DNA of 64,000 nt from Fusarium oxysporum f. sp. lycopersici 4287 (taxonomy: Eukaryota; Ascomycota; Sordariomycetes; Hypocreales; Nectriaceae). The translations under genes were made by a program, and so were the position numbers. Where the stretch lies: the NCBI RefSeq assembly GCF_000149955.1, contig NC_030986.1, forward strand, positions 1,189,148-1,253,147, in the 5' to 3' direction. Below are positions 35,386 through 46,870 of this stretch, in pieces. Position 1 is the first letter of the stretch. Each line of letters starts with the position of its first letter. The notes beneath the pieces are model-generated. The model ran no database searches and was not told where the DNA came from. It saw nothing but the letters and a program-made list of their open reading frames with translations.

Positions 35386-38300
35386 CTACAAATCAAACAA
35401 ACTATCTTGATCTGACTCCTGGTCCTCTTGCTGCTCTGGCAATTCGGACTCTGGCTCGATAACCTCCAACTCAACCGGGTGAGACTGTATTTCAGTTGTC
35501 ACTTGTCTGAGTCTCAGCCGCTTAGGCAAAGCCCCGGACAAGCCTTGTCCCCACGTACCAGCGCTGCTCGATTCTGCCTGAGTAGTCCCAGGTTCTGGAG
35601 GGGAGACGGAGGAAGAATCAGGCTCAGTCAGGAACGTTGGGACAATTGGTGAAGGTGCTTGGGCACGAGATGAGCGCCGTTCTGAGGATGGGCCTGCCTG
35701 AGTTTCTTCCCAAAGTTGCATCGCAGCTTCGTCCATTTCAACATCTGTGCTTCCGACAGAAGAACCCTCCCCTTCAGCGGGCTCATCGTCTGAAACCTCG
35801 GGCTCGCTTCGAGGCTTGCTTTGGGGAATATCACGAGGATTGACCCTGGGCAGCGCACTGGGATCCACTGGGACGTTCTTACGACCAAATAGAGCACTTA
35901 GGCGCTGAGTCCAAGTCCGTGGTTCTTCTGTCTCTATACCTACAGCAACATGTTAGTCAGAGTTTGGCGCTACATATTTCAATGCTTACCACTCTTGATG
36001 AGATCCTCGATATACTTCTTCTGCAGAGGCGTGTCTCCAAGGAGATACTGAGAAGACCCGGTTGTGAAAGTTCGACGAGAATCCGCTAGATCCTGGAACG
36101 TGACAGTGAACTCCTCACCAAGACCAGGGAAATGGTGGACTTGACTTTCGGATGTGTCCATGCTTTCAGTCATGTCAGGAGCCATAGTCGTGGCTTCAGG
36201 CTGGACTTCGCGATGCACTTTTCGTTGAACTGTAAGCAATACGGATGAAATAGGTGATACTGGAGGCGTAGCAACTCGTACTGGGATCCGTGGCGCCTTG
36301 GTTGGTTCCGGTGCCAGAGGCGAAGGAGCAGGCCTGTAGAATGTTCCGGATCTGATGCTCTCGGCTGTCGATTCGCTTTGCAGATGAAGCGGCCAACGAT
36401 TGATATCCCAAAACCGTGGTGCTTTGCCTCTGCGATCAGGATGAGCAAAGGACCAAACTGGCTCACGTCGACGAGGGGATCGAAGCCTCAGTCCCTTTTC
36501 ATCCACACTGCGATCAATGCGGTTTGGGAATAGCATACTCTTGTTCTCATAAGCCTCGCGGAGAATTGCCTTTCGAACAACATCAACAGTAAACCTGTAC
36601 GACCGGTTCTGACATCCGTAAGTGATTTCGGGGTATCCAATGTCGCCAAACTCATCTGCGGGCTGAGATACACACATGATTTCCGCGTAGTCTGGCCTGG
36701 CATAATTGTCCAATGGTACGTTGGGGTTATACTGAGGCAACTCTGGTCGTGTTCTAGTATCTGATTCCCATTGTGACACCATTGTGTCGAGAAAATCGCG
36801 GTTACGGCCTTGCTGTTCGGGTGTAAGCTGCCTCCTGTACCTTTCCATCCTCTCTTGAAGTTCCCTTATCGTCCTTCCAAGTCGGAAGCAGAGGCGTTGG
36901 AAGAACCGGTGGTTTCTAGACATATCTTTCTCGCTAGCGTCTCTGCCACTCACAGTACCAAGCCCTACCCAACTGCGGAGGTTTTCAATTTCGGGAAGAC
37001 CAAACATGTAGTTACCAAGATCCTCCGTCTCTGGGACGCTGACGTCTGTTGAGATGGTCATAATTTCATCTTCGTCGTCGCTGTCACCACTATCATCGCT
37101 GTCATCGCTGTCGTCATCGTCATTGTCGGGTTGACCACCCCTAGTCGCTTGTACAGCTTGCATGTATGCGTCCAGGTCATCGTCAGTGTCGAGCCACCGA
37201 ACACGTTGCTCAGGATGAAGGTTGGGTACAGAACATGATACACTGTTGTCCTCGTTCAATCTAATCTGTTAGAAAATCACTTATACTATGGGCTGGATAT
37301 AGGGGACTTACTTAATCACTCCCCTTTTGTCAAGAAGTTCCAGTTCTTCCAAGGCCTCCTCATTGGAGAATCTCCAGCGCTTCACTGGCCCATCACATAC
37401 TTCATTGAGTGACACCATGAAATTAGCAAAGTCGCAAGAGCCGGCATTAGCTGAGCCGCTCGGATACATGATGTCCTTAACTCTTTGTTCGAATATGGCA
37501 GAGAGAGGACTGATGCCATGATGGTTGATCTTTGGGTCGACAGTGTTGGAATGGATGGATTTCATGCCCAATAATCGCAAAAAGTCTTCCTCCAAGGGAC
37601 GGATATGAGCCAAATCCTGTGAGCCAGAGGCGAAGTCTTCCCCTTTGAAGTCCAGCCCCGTTTCATCCCAAGGCCTGCCCGAGAGCCCCTCAAGCATCAG
37701 TTGCGTCATGTCGGCCAGGAAGGGTCGCGGTACTCGTTCGTTTTGTAAGGATATCCGCCTTAGTAGGGTTTCGCATCTCCTCAGCAACTCCAGAGTCTTC
37801 TTCATGTCGTGATCCAAAAAATCGTAAACAAAAGGACCCATCCAGTTCTTGGGCAAATCCATGATGGGTTCTTCGCGTTCCTCCCACCGCTTGTGACCAT
37901 AGCATTCTTTGACGGCGTGCTCATACGACCAGTTCTTCCAGAATCGCTCTGCTTCGAGGTACCATCTATGCGCCACAGTGTAGCTGAAAGGATCGCGAGA
38001 CTCCTTTTCGGGAACGTCTGCTACCTGCATAGTAGGAAAAAGGATACCTGCGTCTGGCTTCTCTGGAATTCTGGGTGGCGGCAGAATGAGTGTGCGGAAA
38101 ATGTTGCAGACTGCAAGATTCTCAGAATTGTCCAGATGGTTCAAGGTCTGTTGGAGGGCTGCTCGTTGACTTCCACGAAGTGTGGCAAACGCCTGAAGAG
38201 CACTTGGGCTGAAGCTTTTTCGGTTAGATTCCGACTTGAACTTGGCTTCAGATGCTCTAATCAGTTTGTCGGTGGTTGGCATGCCTGAAAAGACGCACTT

Positions 38301-39884
38301 CTCAAAAGCGTTGTTCTCAATCTTGACCAGCTCATGAAGGGAAGATTGGGAACGAGGTGCAGATCCCCAGAAGTAGGGGGCCTCGGATGCATAAAGATCG
38401 ATGTACTTTTCGAGAACATCACCAGGCAACTTGTAGTGAACATCAATGGCTGGTCGAATCTTGTTGAGGAGCAACCTTCGCTCGCCCATTTCACTTCGAG
38501 GCCTCTCGACAGTGGTCTCGACGCCAGGAATGGGTGGCAGCCTCTTACTATAATTTGGCCACACGTTATCAAATTTGAGATTCAGCCTGGGCTTGCCATA
38601 GTGATACTGCTCAAAAATCCAGTGTGTACGAAGCATGTCAATAACTTCATGGAGTTCTGCACCCCAATCTTCACCCTGCCAATTGTGAAGAAGGTATGAG
38701 AAGTACTCAGTCAGCTCTGCAATCTTTTGACCCCAGTTCAGAGTCCGATCTATATCTTCATCGGCAAGGAAGTTTCTCGCACGATGGAGTAGGATCGCTG
38801 GCGGCTCAATCTTCCATCCCTTGTAGGGGTAGAGATTAAAGTCATACTTTGGACCACCAAGCGCTTCAACATAGTCTTTCAGCCAAGCTATATTCTGTTC
38901 TTGGCGAAGCTTTTCACGTCCGGACCGTTCAACTGCTGGTTTGTTGCTGCCTTGGTCTACAGGGCCCGTTCGAGTACTAATCACGAAACCGGGAATTAAA
39001 GGCTTCTTGGTAGGGGCAGACTGGCCTTCCAGGTTATCCGCGGGCTCAGCAGGGTCAATGTGGATAGATGGAATATCACTCGAAGGGCCGGCGGTTTCTG
39101 GACCAGCCTGAGAGGGACTTGCTTCGACTCGAGTCCAATGCAACAAACGGCCTTCGGGGCGTGCTCTAGTACGAATTCGCGCAGGCAAGGTAAGTGTACT
39201 AGCCAAGTTTGCTCGAGACGTTCCTTATGAAAGTTAACAGAAAGAATATATCATAATTCGTATGTTACTTACGCCGTGAAGATTCCCCGGCTTGCTCGTT
39301 TCGAGTCTCACGCAAGGCTTTCTTCTGTGCTCGGCGTGGTGACTTTGGCGACCGGCGGCGTGACCCGACCCCCGATCCAGCTCTCTTTCTACCGCTCTCT
39401 AGGTCTTGAACCCATAATTAGTATATGGAACGCCTTTGAACGAGATTGTTTCATACCATCACGGAGTTTTTTGAGGCCTAGATGGGGATATCTACTGTCA
39501 AATAACTTTGTGGCAGCAATCAGGCAATTAGCCGATCCCCCCATGAAGTCATCCAGACGTCTACCCAATACCAAGCGCTTCAGTGTAGCCGCGAACTCAT
39601 TATAGTTCTTGTTTTCTTGAAAGCGAGTGTATGATTGTTGGGCTTCAGGCGGGAGGCGCTCAAATTCGAAGCGGAAAGTCAAGAGAATTATTTCTGAGGC
39701 ATGTAAGTATATCTAACACACAAAAGCTGAAGTCTGCCTTACCCAAGAGGTCCCGGATCCTGTCTGATCGACGGGCCAGGGGTGAGCTACTCGCCAAAGC
39801 TGGCGCATCTTCTGAAGGGGGGTTGCCAGCCAGGTTAAGCCCTGGGATGCGTGAAGCACTTCCCTCATCCATAGGCCCCGCCAT
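35386..39884 (-). CDS. Large unknown protein (about 1,415 residues), six exons
   Basis: I do not recognise this protein. Exons in coding order: 39884-39743, 39693-39457, 39404-39273, 39223-37312, 37260-35990, 35939-35386; the five introns are 49-52 bp with GTAAGN or GTATG donors, and the joined frame stays open. Visible parts: a short N-terminal helical module (FEFERLPPEAQQSYTRFQ, LDDFMGGSANCLIAATKLFD), a basic patch (GSRRRSPKSPRRAQKKA), a 400-residue folded, Trp/Tyr-rich middle (KRWEEREEPIMDLPKNWMG), a very acidic run (DDDDSDDSDDSGDSDDEDE) at the start of exon 5, a second folded stretch, and a disordered Pro/Ser/Glu-rich tail ending DSLFDL. No signal peptide or TM segment. Its promoter is shared with the divergent gene at 40527. 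Acidic and basic patches hint at a nuclear protein; that is inference. Confidence 0.78.
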
Positions 39885-40526
39885 GGCGAGTTGATGGTGA
39901 TCGGAGATACGGTATCAGACTCAAAAATTATTAGGCAAGGGAACAATGACTGTGAAGGAGGTGGTGAGCTTCCAGGTCGGATTGAAGAAAAGAAAAAAGG
40001 AAGCCAGAGGAAATGGAAGATGGTATGGAGTGAAAGAAGAATCTATCTACCCCTCTTTCAACAGGTCAATACAAGCATTGGCAGTTCCATCTTCTGCCTA
40101 GAATGAACAAAGGAATGCATTCAGGGACAGCCAGCATGGGCATTGACACCTTCCATCATCTCATTCACAGTAAGTTTAACAAAGAAGTCGGCAAGCCCGC
40201 TCCGCATTGAGCACAGAGCTCCCGCATAAGAAAGCCAAAAACATACTCACTAGGACAAAATTGCGGCGGAGATTTAATCACGCTGGGTGTTTAGAATGAA
40301 GTGAAAGGTTTGCAATCCGTTAGTTCTTTGTTTGTTAACTTGACGCCACAATCCAAGATGGTCGCAATGCCCAACCGTAAGGGGGACAAAGAAATGAACT
40401 GAATTCGGTTCAATTGAGCTTGTGTGCTGGCGTAGAAAAACATACGGAATGATTTGAGACAGTCAAGTCTGAAGAATCCTTTATTCACTGCTACTCTCCT
40501 GTCTGTAGCAAAGCAATTGCGCAACC
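39885..40526. promoter_or_regulatory. Bidirectional promoter region between the two unknown genes
   Basis: 642 bp separate the two divergent start codons. This spacing allows shared regulation. No repeats, tRNA or small gene recognised. Specific binding sites cannot be assigned from sequence alone. Confidence 0.5.
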
Positions 40527-42491
40527 ATGGCTAGAAAGAATGGTGGAAACACCAAGAAGGATTCCGGAAGACGGATTCGCCGACAAACAGAAGGGACAGC
40601 GATTGCCCCTAGGCTCGGACAGCGTCCAGGGAGGTCTCCAGCCAATCGTGAAATCAACCTCAGACTTAGACGAAGTCAGCGACTCCAAAGTGCGAGACCA
40701 CAGCTGTTTCCAGCACCGCCTCACATGGGAGAAGTAGCAGCAGCGGAAGGCTATTCTGCGCAAAGTCAAGGGGAACAGACGGCAGCATCGACTAGTTCAC
40801 CTGATACATCTGCACAAATGTCCTCTGCTGCTCATGAGCCCTCGAGGGCCCGAAAGCCAATTCCTCCAGATTGGAGACCACCATTGGCCATTGGTGAATC
40901 TCTTGGGGATAATCTGAGCCGCCTGGAAGAAGCAGAGCGATCAGTGCTTCAGTGGGAAGCTATTGTCGAAAATGCTCGGATAACTCAGCCGTTAGCAGAC
41001 TTATCCGGTCTCGAACAGCAACTGCACAAAGCCAGACAGAGATTCTCACAGATGGAAGATACCGATGAAAACTTAATACCTGTGTAAGTCAGCCCGCTCG
41101 AAGGGCTATGGTGGCATATGTGCTGACCTTCCAGTGATGAGCTAGAGACAACCAAACGACAACGGATTCAACAACGAATAGGTCTTTTGAAAGCATCACT
41201 CGAGAGAAGTGAGTGTCCAGTTGGCGATACCAACATACGCTCTGCGATCCGGGCGTATCAGTCCGGGCGTATTAAGTGCTGGGACAAGTGGACGCTTCTG
41301 TATGCCGGTAATGTGGTAGACTTCTGTCCCTCATACGAGTCTTTTACCCTTGATCGAGACGAGAGGCTCGATCGATATCATAGCATGTACGGTGATGGCT
41401 GGCTCTGGTATGAGGCACCTTTAGCACCAAATGGTAACTACCAACCTGAACAGTTAATGGCTGCCACTTGGGCCCAGCCTTCTGGGTCATGCAGTGCCCT
41501 GACGGACTACCATTCTCATGCGTGGTCTATTCATATGGGCTTCCAGCGCGTGAAGGGATTTCACAGCCGCTTTATCTCAAGGCTGAATGATCCTAGCCCT
41601 ATGGATACTGGAAAAGTCCTTCCATATGAGACGAGAATGAGAGAACATGGCTCGCCCGGGAGAGGCACGTGCTTTGTCGAAGATGACAGTACGGCGCCCC
41701 GAGTATGCTTTCATATGCAACTCGACAGTGGAGCCACTCATCTTTCTCTGCACAAGACCGATATGGCCTATCTGGCTATCGACCGCAAGACGTACCCAGC
41801 GCAAACTCACACTACAGTCGCAACTGCAAATTCAACCACAGTTGCGGCGTTGTATGAAATACGCGTTGACATTTGCCGACACAACGGGGAGTCACTTGTG
41901 GGTGAAGAGCCAGTCTTCCCGAATGCTCGTCGACAAATTGGTGGGATCGTACCAGTCATGGTATTAGTTGAGTCAACAGCAGACCAAAGCGAACCATTGG
42001 CCGAATGGTATAAAGAGGCTTTGAAGAATGGCGAGGATGTCTCCGAGGAAGCGATGGCCGCACGTTATAAGGGCCAAGATGAATCCCGTCTGTCTGGAAT
42101 GCTTCCGTTTCAAGTGTGCTACTTCTCTGGGGCTCCTGGGGCACCAACCTTCTGGTTCGGAGAAGACCGGCGCGATGTACTCGGAGCGGATCGCATGCCA
42201 GGTCATCAACGATGGGAACGACATAAGAAAGCCTATATCGTAAAGCGCCCGGCCGAGTTCGAGGATTTGGATCGTCCAACGGTTATATTCGAACACAAAG
42301 GCAACGGCATAAGACTTGTTGACATGGACTCTAAGGAAGACAAGGGCACAAGTATATTGAGCGTTGAAAGACAAGTGACCTTAAAAGCAGGAGAAACACC
42401 GCAGAAGAAAACCTTGCCAGGCAAGGGTAGCTCATCGAAGTCAGGATCAACGAAGAGGAAAAGAAGACAGCAATCATGGCTAGGTAGATGA
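40527..42491 (+). CDS. Unknown protein with retropepsin-like motifs (637 residues)
   Basis: Not recognised as a named family. Exons 40527-41083 and 41135-42491; the 51-bp intron (GTAAGT...TTCCAG) joins ENLIP|VDELETT. The N-terminal 150 residues are basic and disordered (MARKNGG..RRIRRQTEG), followed by a coiled-coil-like stretch (120-215). The central part has QLDSGATHLSLHK with Asp383, like the D-[ST]-G-A active-site turn of retroviral-type aspartic proteases. Next come TVATANSTTV and YEIRVDI, which could be the following strands, and later DVLGADRM (534-538), like the hydrophobic-hydrophobic-Gly motif. Spacing between the motifs (about 150 residues) exceeds the usual 60-80, so an insertion would be needed. 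The C-terminus is Lys/Ser-rich (TKRKRRQQSWLGR). No integrase or reverse transcriptase lies nearby. Gene model good; protease activity is a hypothesis. Confidence 0.78.
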
Positions 42492-44386
42492 GCTGCACTA
42501 TTGTTTTGCGAAGACAAGGAGGTTGCGTTTCGCAGAATTGGCTAGAATTGATACGTGCTTTCAGCTATAGCCACATTGCGCTGGACTTTTTCACGAATAA
42601 GATTTATGATGTTAATCAGGAGTATTTCTCGAGTCCATGTGAACAATGATAGATCGAAGTTGTAGCAGCGAAGATGGAACTCGAGATATACCTAGATGGG
42701 GTCTCCAGCCACAAGTGGCTCCTTCCTGCCGATCTTGATCTACGGCAGCGGGGATAAACTTGGGCTTATTCCCGGCCGCCACGATCTTTATTGAAAGTCA
42801 ATGCTTGGCAGGAATGAAGCATTTGTCCATTGACTGATTCCGTAAATATTAACATTTAGAGGAACTCATGTCGTATTAGGTGGAGAATGTTGCATATATC
42901 TCGGTACAATCTCTTGTAAGACGTCAACAGCGATAACAAGACTCGGTTACACGCAGGTAATATTCATCCATGAAAAGAATGGAACTAACAATCACATGGG
43001 TCCGGTGGCCCAATCCAATGACAGCATCTTCATACTGTCCCTTTCTACTAAGCGGGTGCTGCAGCAACGACCGTGCAGCTTAAGAGCATTAAGAGTTGGT
43101 CAACGAGCTAATTAAGAATAACTTTATTAAGCCAAGACATTACATATATCAATGTCTTATACAGTAACTCTATCAATATTGAATAAGGTATCCAAGTACC
43201 TTATTCATATACGAATATCATTCATTTCGCTCTCATCATCGCCTCCACATATTGTCTAGGCAGTCAGCCTTAAGTCTTCAAGACTGCCTTACTGCGTGAG
43301 ATGGATGGATTTCATCAAATGTTCTGATTTGGCAAAGGCGCTTTTGAATGCTGACAGGACCCTGAACCTGGTAAATTGATTACACGTCGAAAAGGGAAGA
43401 GGAAAGGCAAGCGTTTAGCATTAGGACCTTTCACAGACGGGTTGGGGTTTTATTGTTTCAGTGAAAAAGCAATACTTCTGCCACTATTTTTCTTTAACGT
43501 TTCTCTCGTTTCTTGGAAGGCTGCTGAGAGGGTTGCATCTTTCAGCTTCAGCTCCGATTTCCTTCCTTTTACCTGCATAAACTCCACTCTGCACTCCACG
43601 TTTAGGCTGAGCCTCCAGTGTCTTCCATCCCATGCCATTCCCATCCGACCCGTATCCTAACCTATCCATTTCTCTTTGGATCAGATTCTTCTTCCATTCT
43701 TTAGCTGCAAGCACTTCTGCTTATTGACCTGCTTCTTCCGGCTTCTGGTCCGATTCGAAGCTTGAACAACCCCTCTTCGGACGTCATCCTGGCTGGTGAT
43801 GCTCTCGTCATTTTCAACAACATAGCGTCTTCCGATAATCTTCAACTCACAGCGCTTCGAATTATTGACCAGAGCGCTGCTTGTTGCCCCCACCTAGATC
43901 TTGGCAACATTGACGCATTCCTCCTAGACACCCGCACTCTGGGAATAGTACAACACCTCCAGTAGCTGGAGAGTAAAACGATATCCTTGCTTTAGTGGGA
44001 GCCTAGGACCCAACACGAGCACCCGCCGTCTTTCGCACGCAGCTACTGGTCTCGTCGCCAGGGCTCCATAAGCTTCCCCCTCCACCAACCTGCAATCGAC
44101 ACTTAGCAACTCTTGGATTCATGAACACCACTACATCACCAATTTCTCAGCATTTACGCTCAATTCTGGCATCGCAACTCTCCACACGCCCTGGCTCTGG
44201 CGTAGCCCGACGCTTTCGTCGCCATCGGGGCTCAGCCAGCCGCCCCCTCCGCTCCCGATCCCGCTTCGTCGCCGTCATCTCCCCCCACTCGACACCGCCG
44301 CTCTAGGTACCGTCCCTCACTAGGATACTCGGCTCACAGGGCCTCACAAACCTTAAGCCTGACGCTGCATCAACAAAGCCACGATC
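42492..44386. other. Intergenic and probable leader of the arrestin-like gene
   Basis: 1.9 kb without a supportable gene. 42492-43375 is AT-rich. From about 43500 the plus strand is CT-rich, typical of a leader. An upstream ORF of 61 codons (44121-44306) ends 80 bp before the arrestin-like ATG; if transcribed it could reduce translation. Confidence 0.5.
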
Positions 44387-45751
44387 ATGTCGGGCCCTGC
44401 GAGCGTGAGGGTCTCGGGTCCTCCAAACAGTAGCTTTCTCGTGGGCTATCCTGGTATCTCTGCGACTCTGGTACGTCAATTTCAGCTTCAGCTTGTCTTT
44501 GCTTACGCCCTCATCCTTACCTCACCAGTTCAAGTGCGCCGGGCCTCGTTATGCTGACATTGGTGGTTTCTGTAGCCGCGCATCGAAGGAAAAGTCGAAA
44601 TTCGCCCTGGGCAAGGTTTTTCCATGCCCGTACCCGTCTCCCTCGTTCGAATATGTCTTCAGCGCCGAGAAACAATACATCCCGATGCCGATAGCATTGC
44701 GAAACGACATCTAGGCGCTCCCCGCCGCGAGACCACGGATCTAGTCGGAAAAGAGCAGCTCCTCTTTCGCTGCTCATCTGGAAAGGAGGCCGAGAGGATC
44801 ATTGCTATGGATCTACCGTTCGTTCTGTTTATTCCTTTTGGTCGGGGCGGCGAAGAGTCGAATCGTCGTATACCTCCAGCGTCCCTCCAACTACCCAGCC
44901 GAACCGCCGAAACATACTACGAGCTCGTCGTTACTGTTCAGCAAGGCCACAGCAACCAGTACAAGTACACTTTTCCAATACCTTTACAACGCTACGATAC
45001 ACTTTCTACCTTCGGAATGTATAATAAGCCCGAATCCAAATTGGTCACCAACGATAATATCGTACACCTCGGCATCAATCTACCACGGTGGAGCTACGGC
45101 CCCAGTGATCCCATCACAGTATATATCAAACTGTCGCCAAACCTCGATTGGTTAAGTAAAGCGAAACGCGTCACAATTGAAAAGATTACCTTGACTGTTG
45201 AGGAGGAAATCACATTCAACCCAGAAGGTGATGAACCTACGAAAAAGATAAACAGGATCTCGAAACAGGTGCAACCGGTTAAGACAAAGATGCCAGAGGC
45301 GGGTTACGCCACAAACGTCGGGCTGACATTTCCATCCAAGGATCTGAGAGATCCAGAAGGCGTCGTCAGGCGGGGGAAGCCCCAATTTCCTCTTTACGAA
45401 GTCACATCATTTACCACGACTTCTACCCTTTACAAAATCGAGTTCTACTTGGTTATTAAGGTATGCTCTCTTCGGGTTTCCATGCCTCGTCTGCGCTAAC
45501 AGTCCAAGGTCAATCTTAGTGGTGCCCGAGATGTAATGATACGTCAGCCGATTGTCATCTGCCCGTTAGATCAACAGGCCTGTAAGGAAGAGATGGACGC
45601 TATAGAACAGGCGGCCAAAGACGCCTCTCACGTCGATCCGAACAACCCGATGCTTCCAGCGCCGACTGTTATTCTCGCCAACGACCGCGATTCATTACGA
45701 GCATTGGGTCTATGTATGGTTGGAGGCCAGAAGAAGCCATTCATTGAATGA
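44387..45751 (+). CDS. Arrestin-like (alpha-arrestin fold) protein
   Basis: Arrestin-fold proteins adapt ubiquitin ligases or trafficking factors to membrane cargo. Exons 44387-44470, 44576-45460 and 45509-45751 (403 residues); introns 105 and 48 bp. For the second intron I use the acceptor CCAAG at 45508, since the TAACAG six bases earlier is too close to its branch sequence; using it would add Ser-Lys. Two beta-sandwich lobes are suggested: N-lobe (PRIEGKVEIRPGQGFSMPV, LPFVLFIPFG, SRTAETYYELVVTVQQG) and C-lobe (NIVHLGINLPRWSYGPSDPI, TIEKITLTVEEEITF, YKIEFYLVIK). It ends with a helical segment (QQACKEEMDAIEQAAKDA). I see no PPxY motif of the ART type, so Rsp5 recruitment is not supported. 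Cargo unknown. Confidence 0.82.
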
Positions 45752-46529
45752 TGAACTAGGAGGTCCAGGGATGGCTTTTAAGAACCTTTTTGCCATGCGC
45801 CACGCTCACCCGAAGATGGCAGGACGCCGTTGCGCCAATGAGCCGCAACTGAAGCCGCGTCGGGAGTATATCTCCCATGCCAGATCCAGCGTAACGGCAC
45901 AACGGTAGAGAAATAGGTCGCACGACGGCGTAATAAAGGACCTGGCGAGAACGGAACTAAGCTATCGAAGTTTCCCTCCAGTTGAAGTATACCCAGGGGT
46001 GTTTGCATTTTGGGGAAACCGGCGAAGAGGGGATAGGGCTCTTGTAATACCGGGCATAGTTCATGGCGTTCCAGGGGGGCTTCAGGGAAAGGAATGAGCA
46101 CAGGCAGTGGGCAAGTGCACGATGTAAATGTTCCACATGTCATCGTGATATAAATGAAATATATTGAATCTTATGAAGCCATGAGTTTTACAGATTGGTC
46201 TAATGAGTCATTTTCTGAGGGCATGAGTAGAGTTGATCCATACTCCGAGCATGAGGAGCTGAACTCGACATAAAGGAGATTGCACCAAGGAAAACACCTT
46301 CGAAAGACAATGGGAAACAATGGAAGGTTATTGTACTTGAGAAAAACAACGGAAGGATTGTTTGATAATTACAGAGAGGATTGCATAAACCTCAAGCATG
46401 ATCCTATAGAGACAAACAAGCAACACAAATTATCCAGATCATCGGTTCTCGCCAATAACAATAACAAACAAATCAAGCAAGACAAACATCTAAGCGATGA
46501 CGGAAACAGCAAAAATTGAATCGCTATTT
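45752..46529. other. Intergenic between the arrestin-like gene and tRNA-Leu
   Basis: A 121-codon minus-strand frame (45778-46143) has no family features and I do not support it. A run of five T on the minus strand just below 46530 can serve as the Pol III terminator of the tRNA. Confidence 0.55.
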
Positions 46530-46627
46530 TGCTAACTGGAGGGTTCGAACCTCCGCGGTTTCCCACTGCGGGTTTGGTTTCTGATTAGAACCTAAACACA
46601 GCGCCTTAACCACTCGGCCAAGTTAGC
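46530..46627 (-). tRNA. tRNA-Leu(UAG) with a 19-nt intron
   Basis: Reading the minus strand: acceptor GCTAACT (46627-46621) pairs fully with AGTTAGC, discriminator A at 46530. D arm GGCCGAGTGGTTAAGGC contains the A box. Anticodon stem CTGTG/CGCAG with one G-U pair. The loop begins TTTAGG, anticodon TAG at 46594-46592. A 19-nt intron (46590-46572) sits after position 37, the canonical site. T arm GGAGG-TTCGAAC-CCTCC carries the B box. The mature form is 79 nt with an 11-nt variable region, short for leucine. It starts 243 bp from SEN54, in the opposite direction. Confidence 0.93.
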
Positions 46628-46870
46628 GATGATGATTCGTTCGTTGTTAAAAATGCCTCCGCTGTCAGAGTATATACTACCACAACTTTGGTGGGGGCAG
46701 AAAATATCAATATCGGAGCTCATAGGTTTGCATAAAATTATCCTTCAACATCAGTTCACGCCAATCGACCGAAGATTATTCTCGACGCCTCCGAAGCCCT
46801 TTCCGACAGTATCTCAAGCGATTTTAATATCATCTGAAGCTTAAGAAAGCTCTTTCGCCATATAATCGCC

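Noticed and set aside
40527..42491. Intact LTR retrotransposon around the protease-like gene
   Set aside because: No reverse transcriptase, integrase, long terminal repeats or primer-binding site seen nearby, and the gene has an intron.
45778..46143. 121-codon minus-strand frame downstream of the arrestin-like gene
   Set aside because: No domain, no splice context; likely 3' flank.
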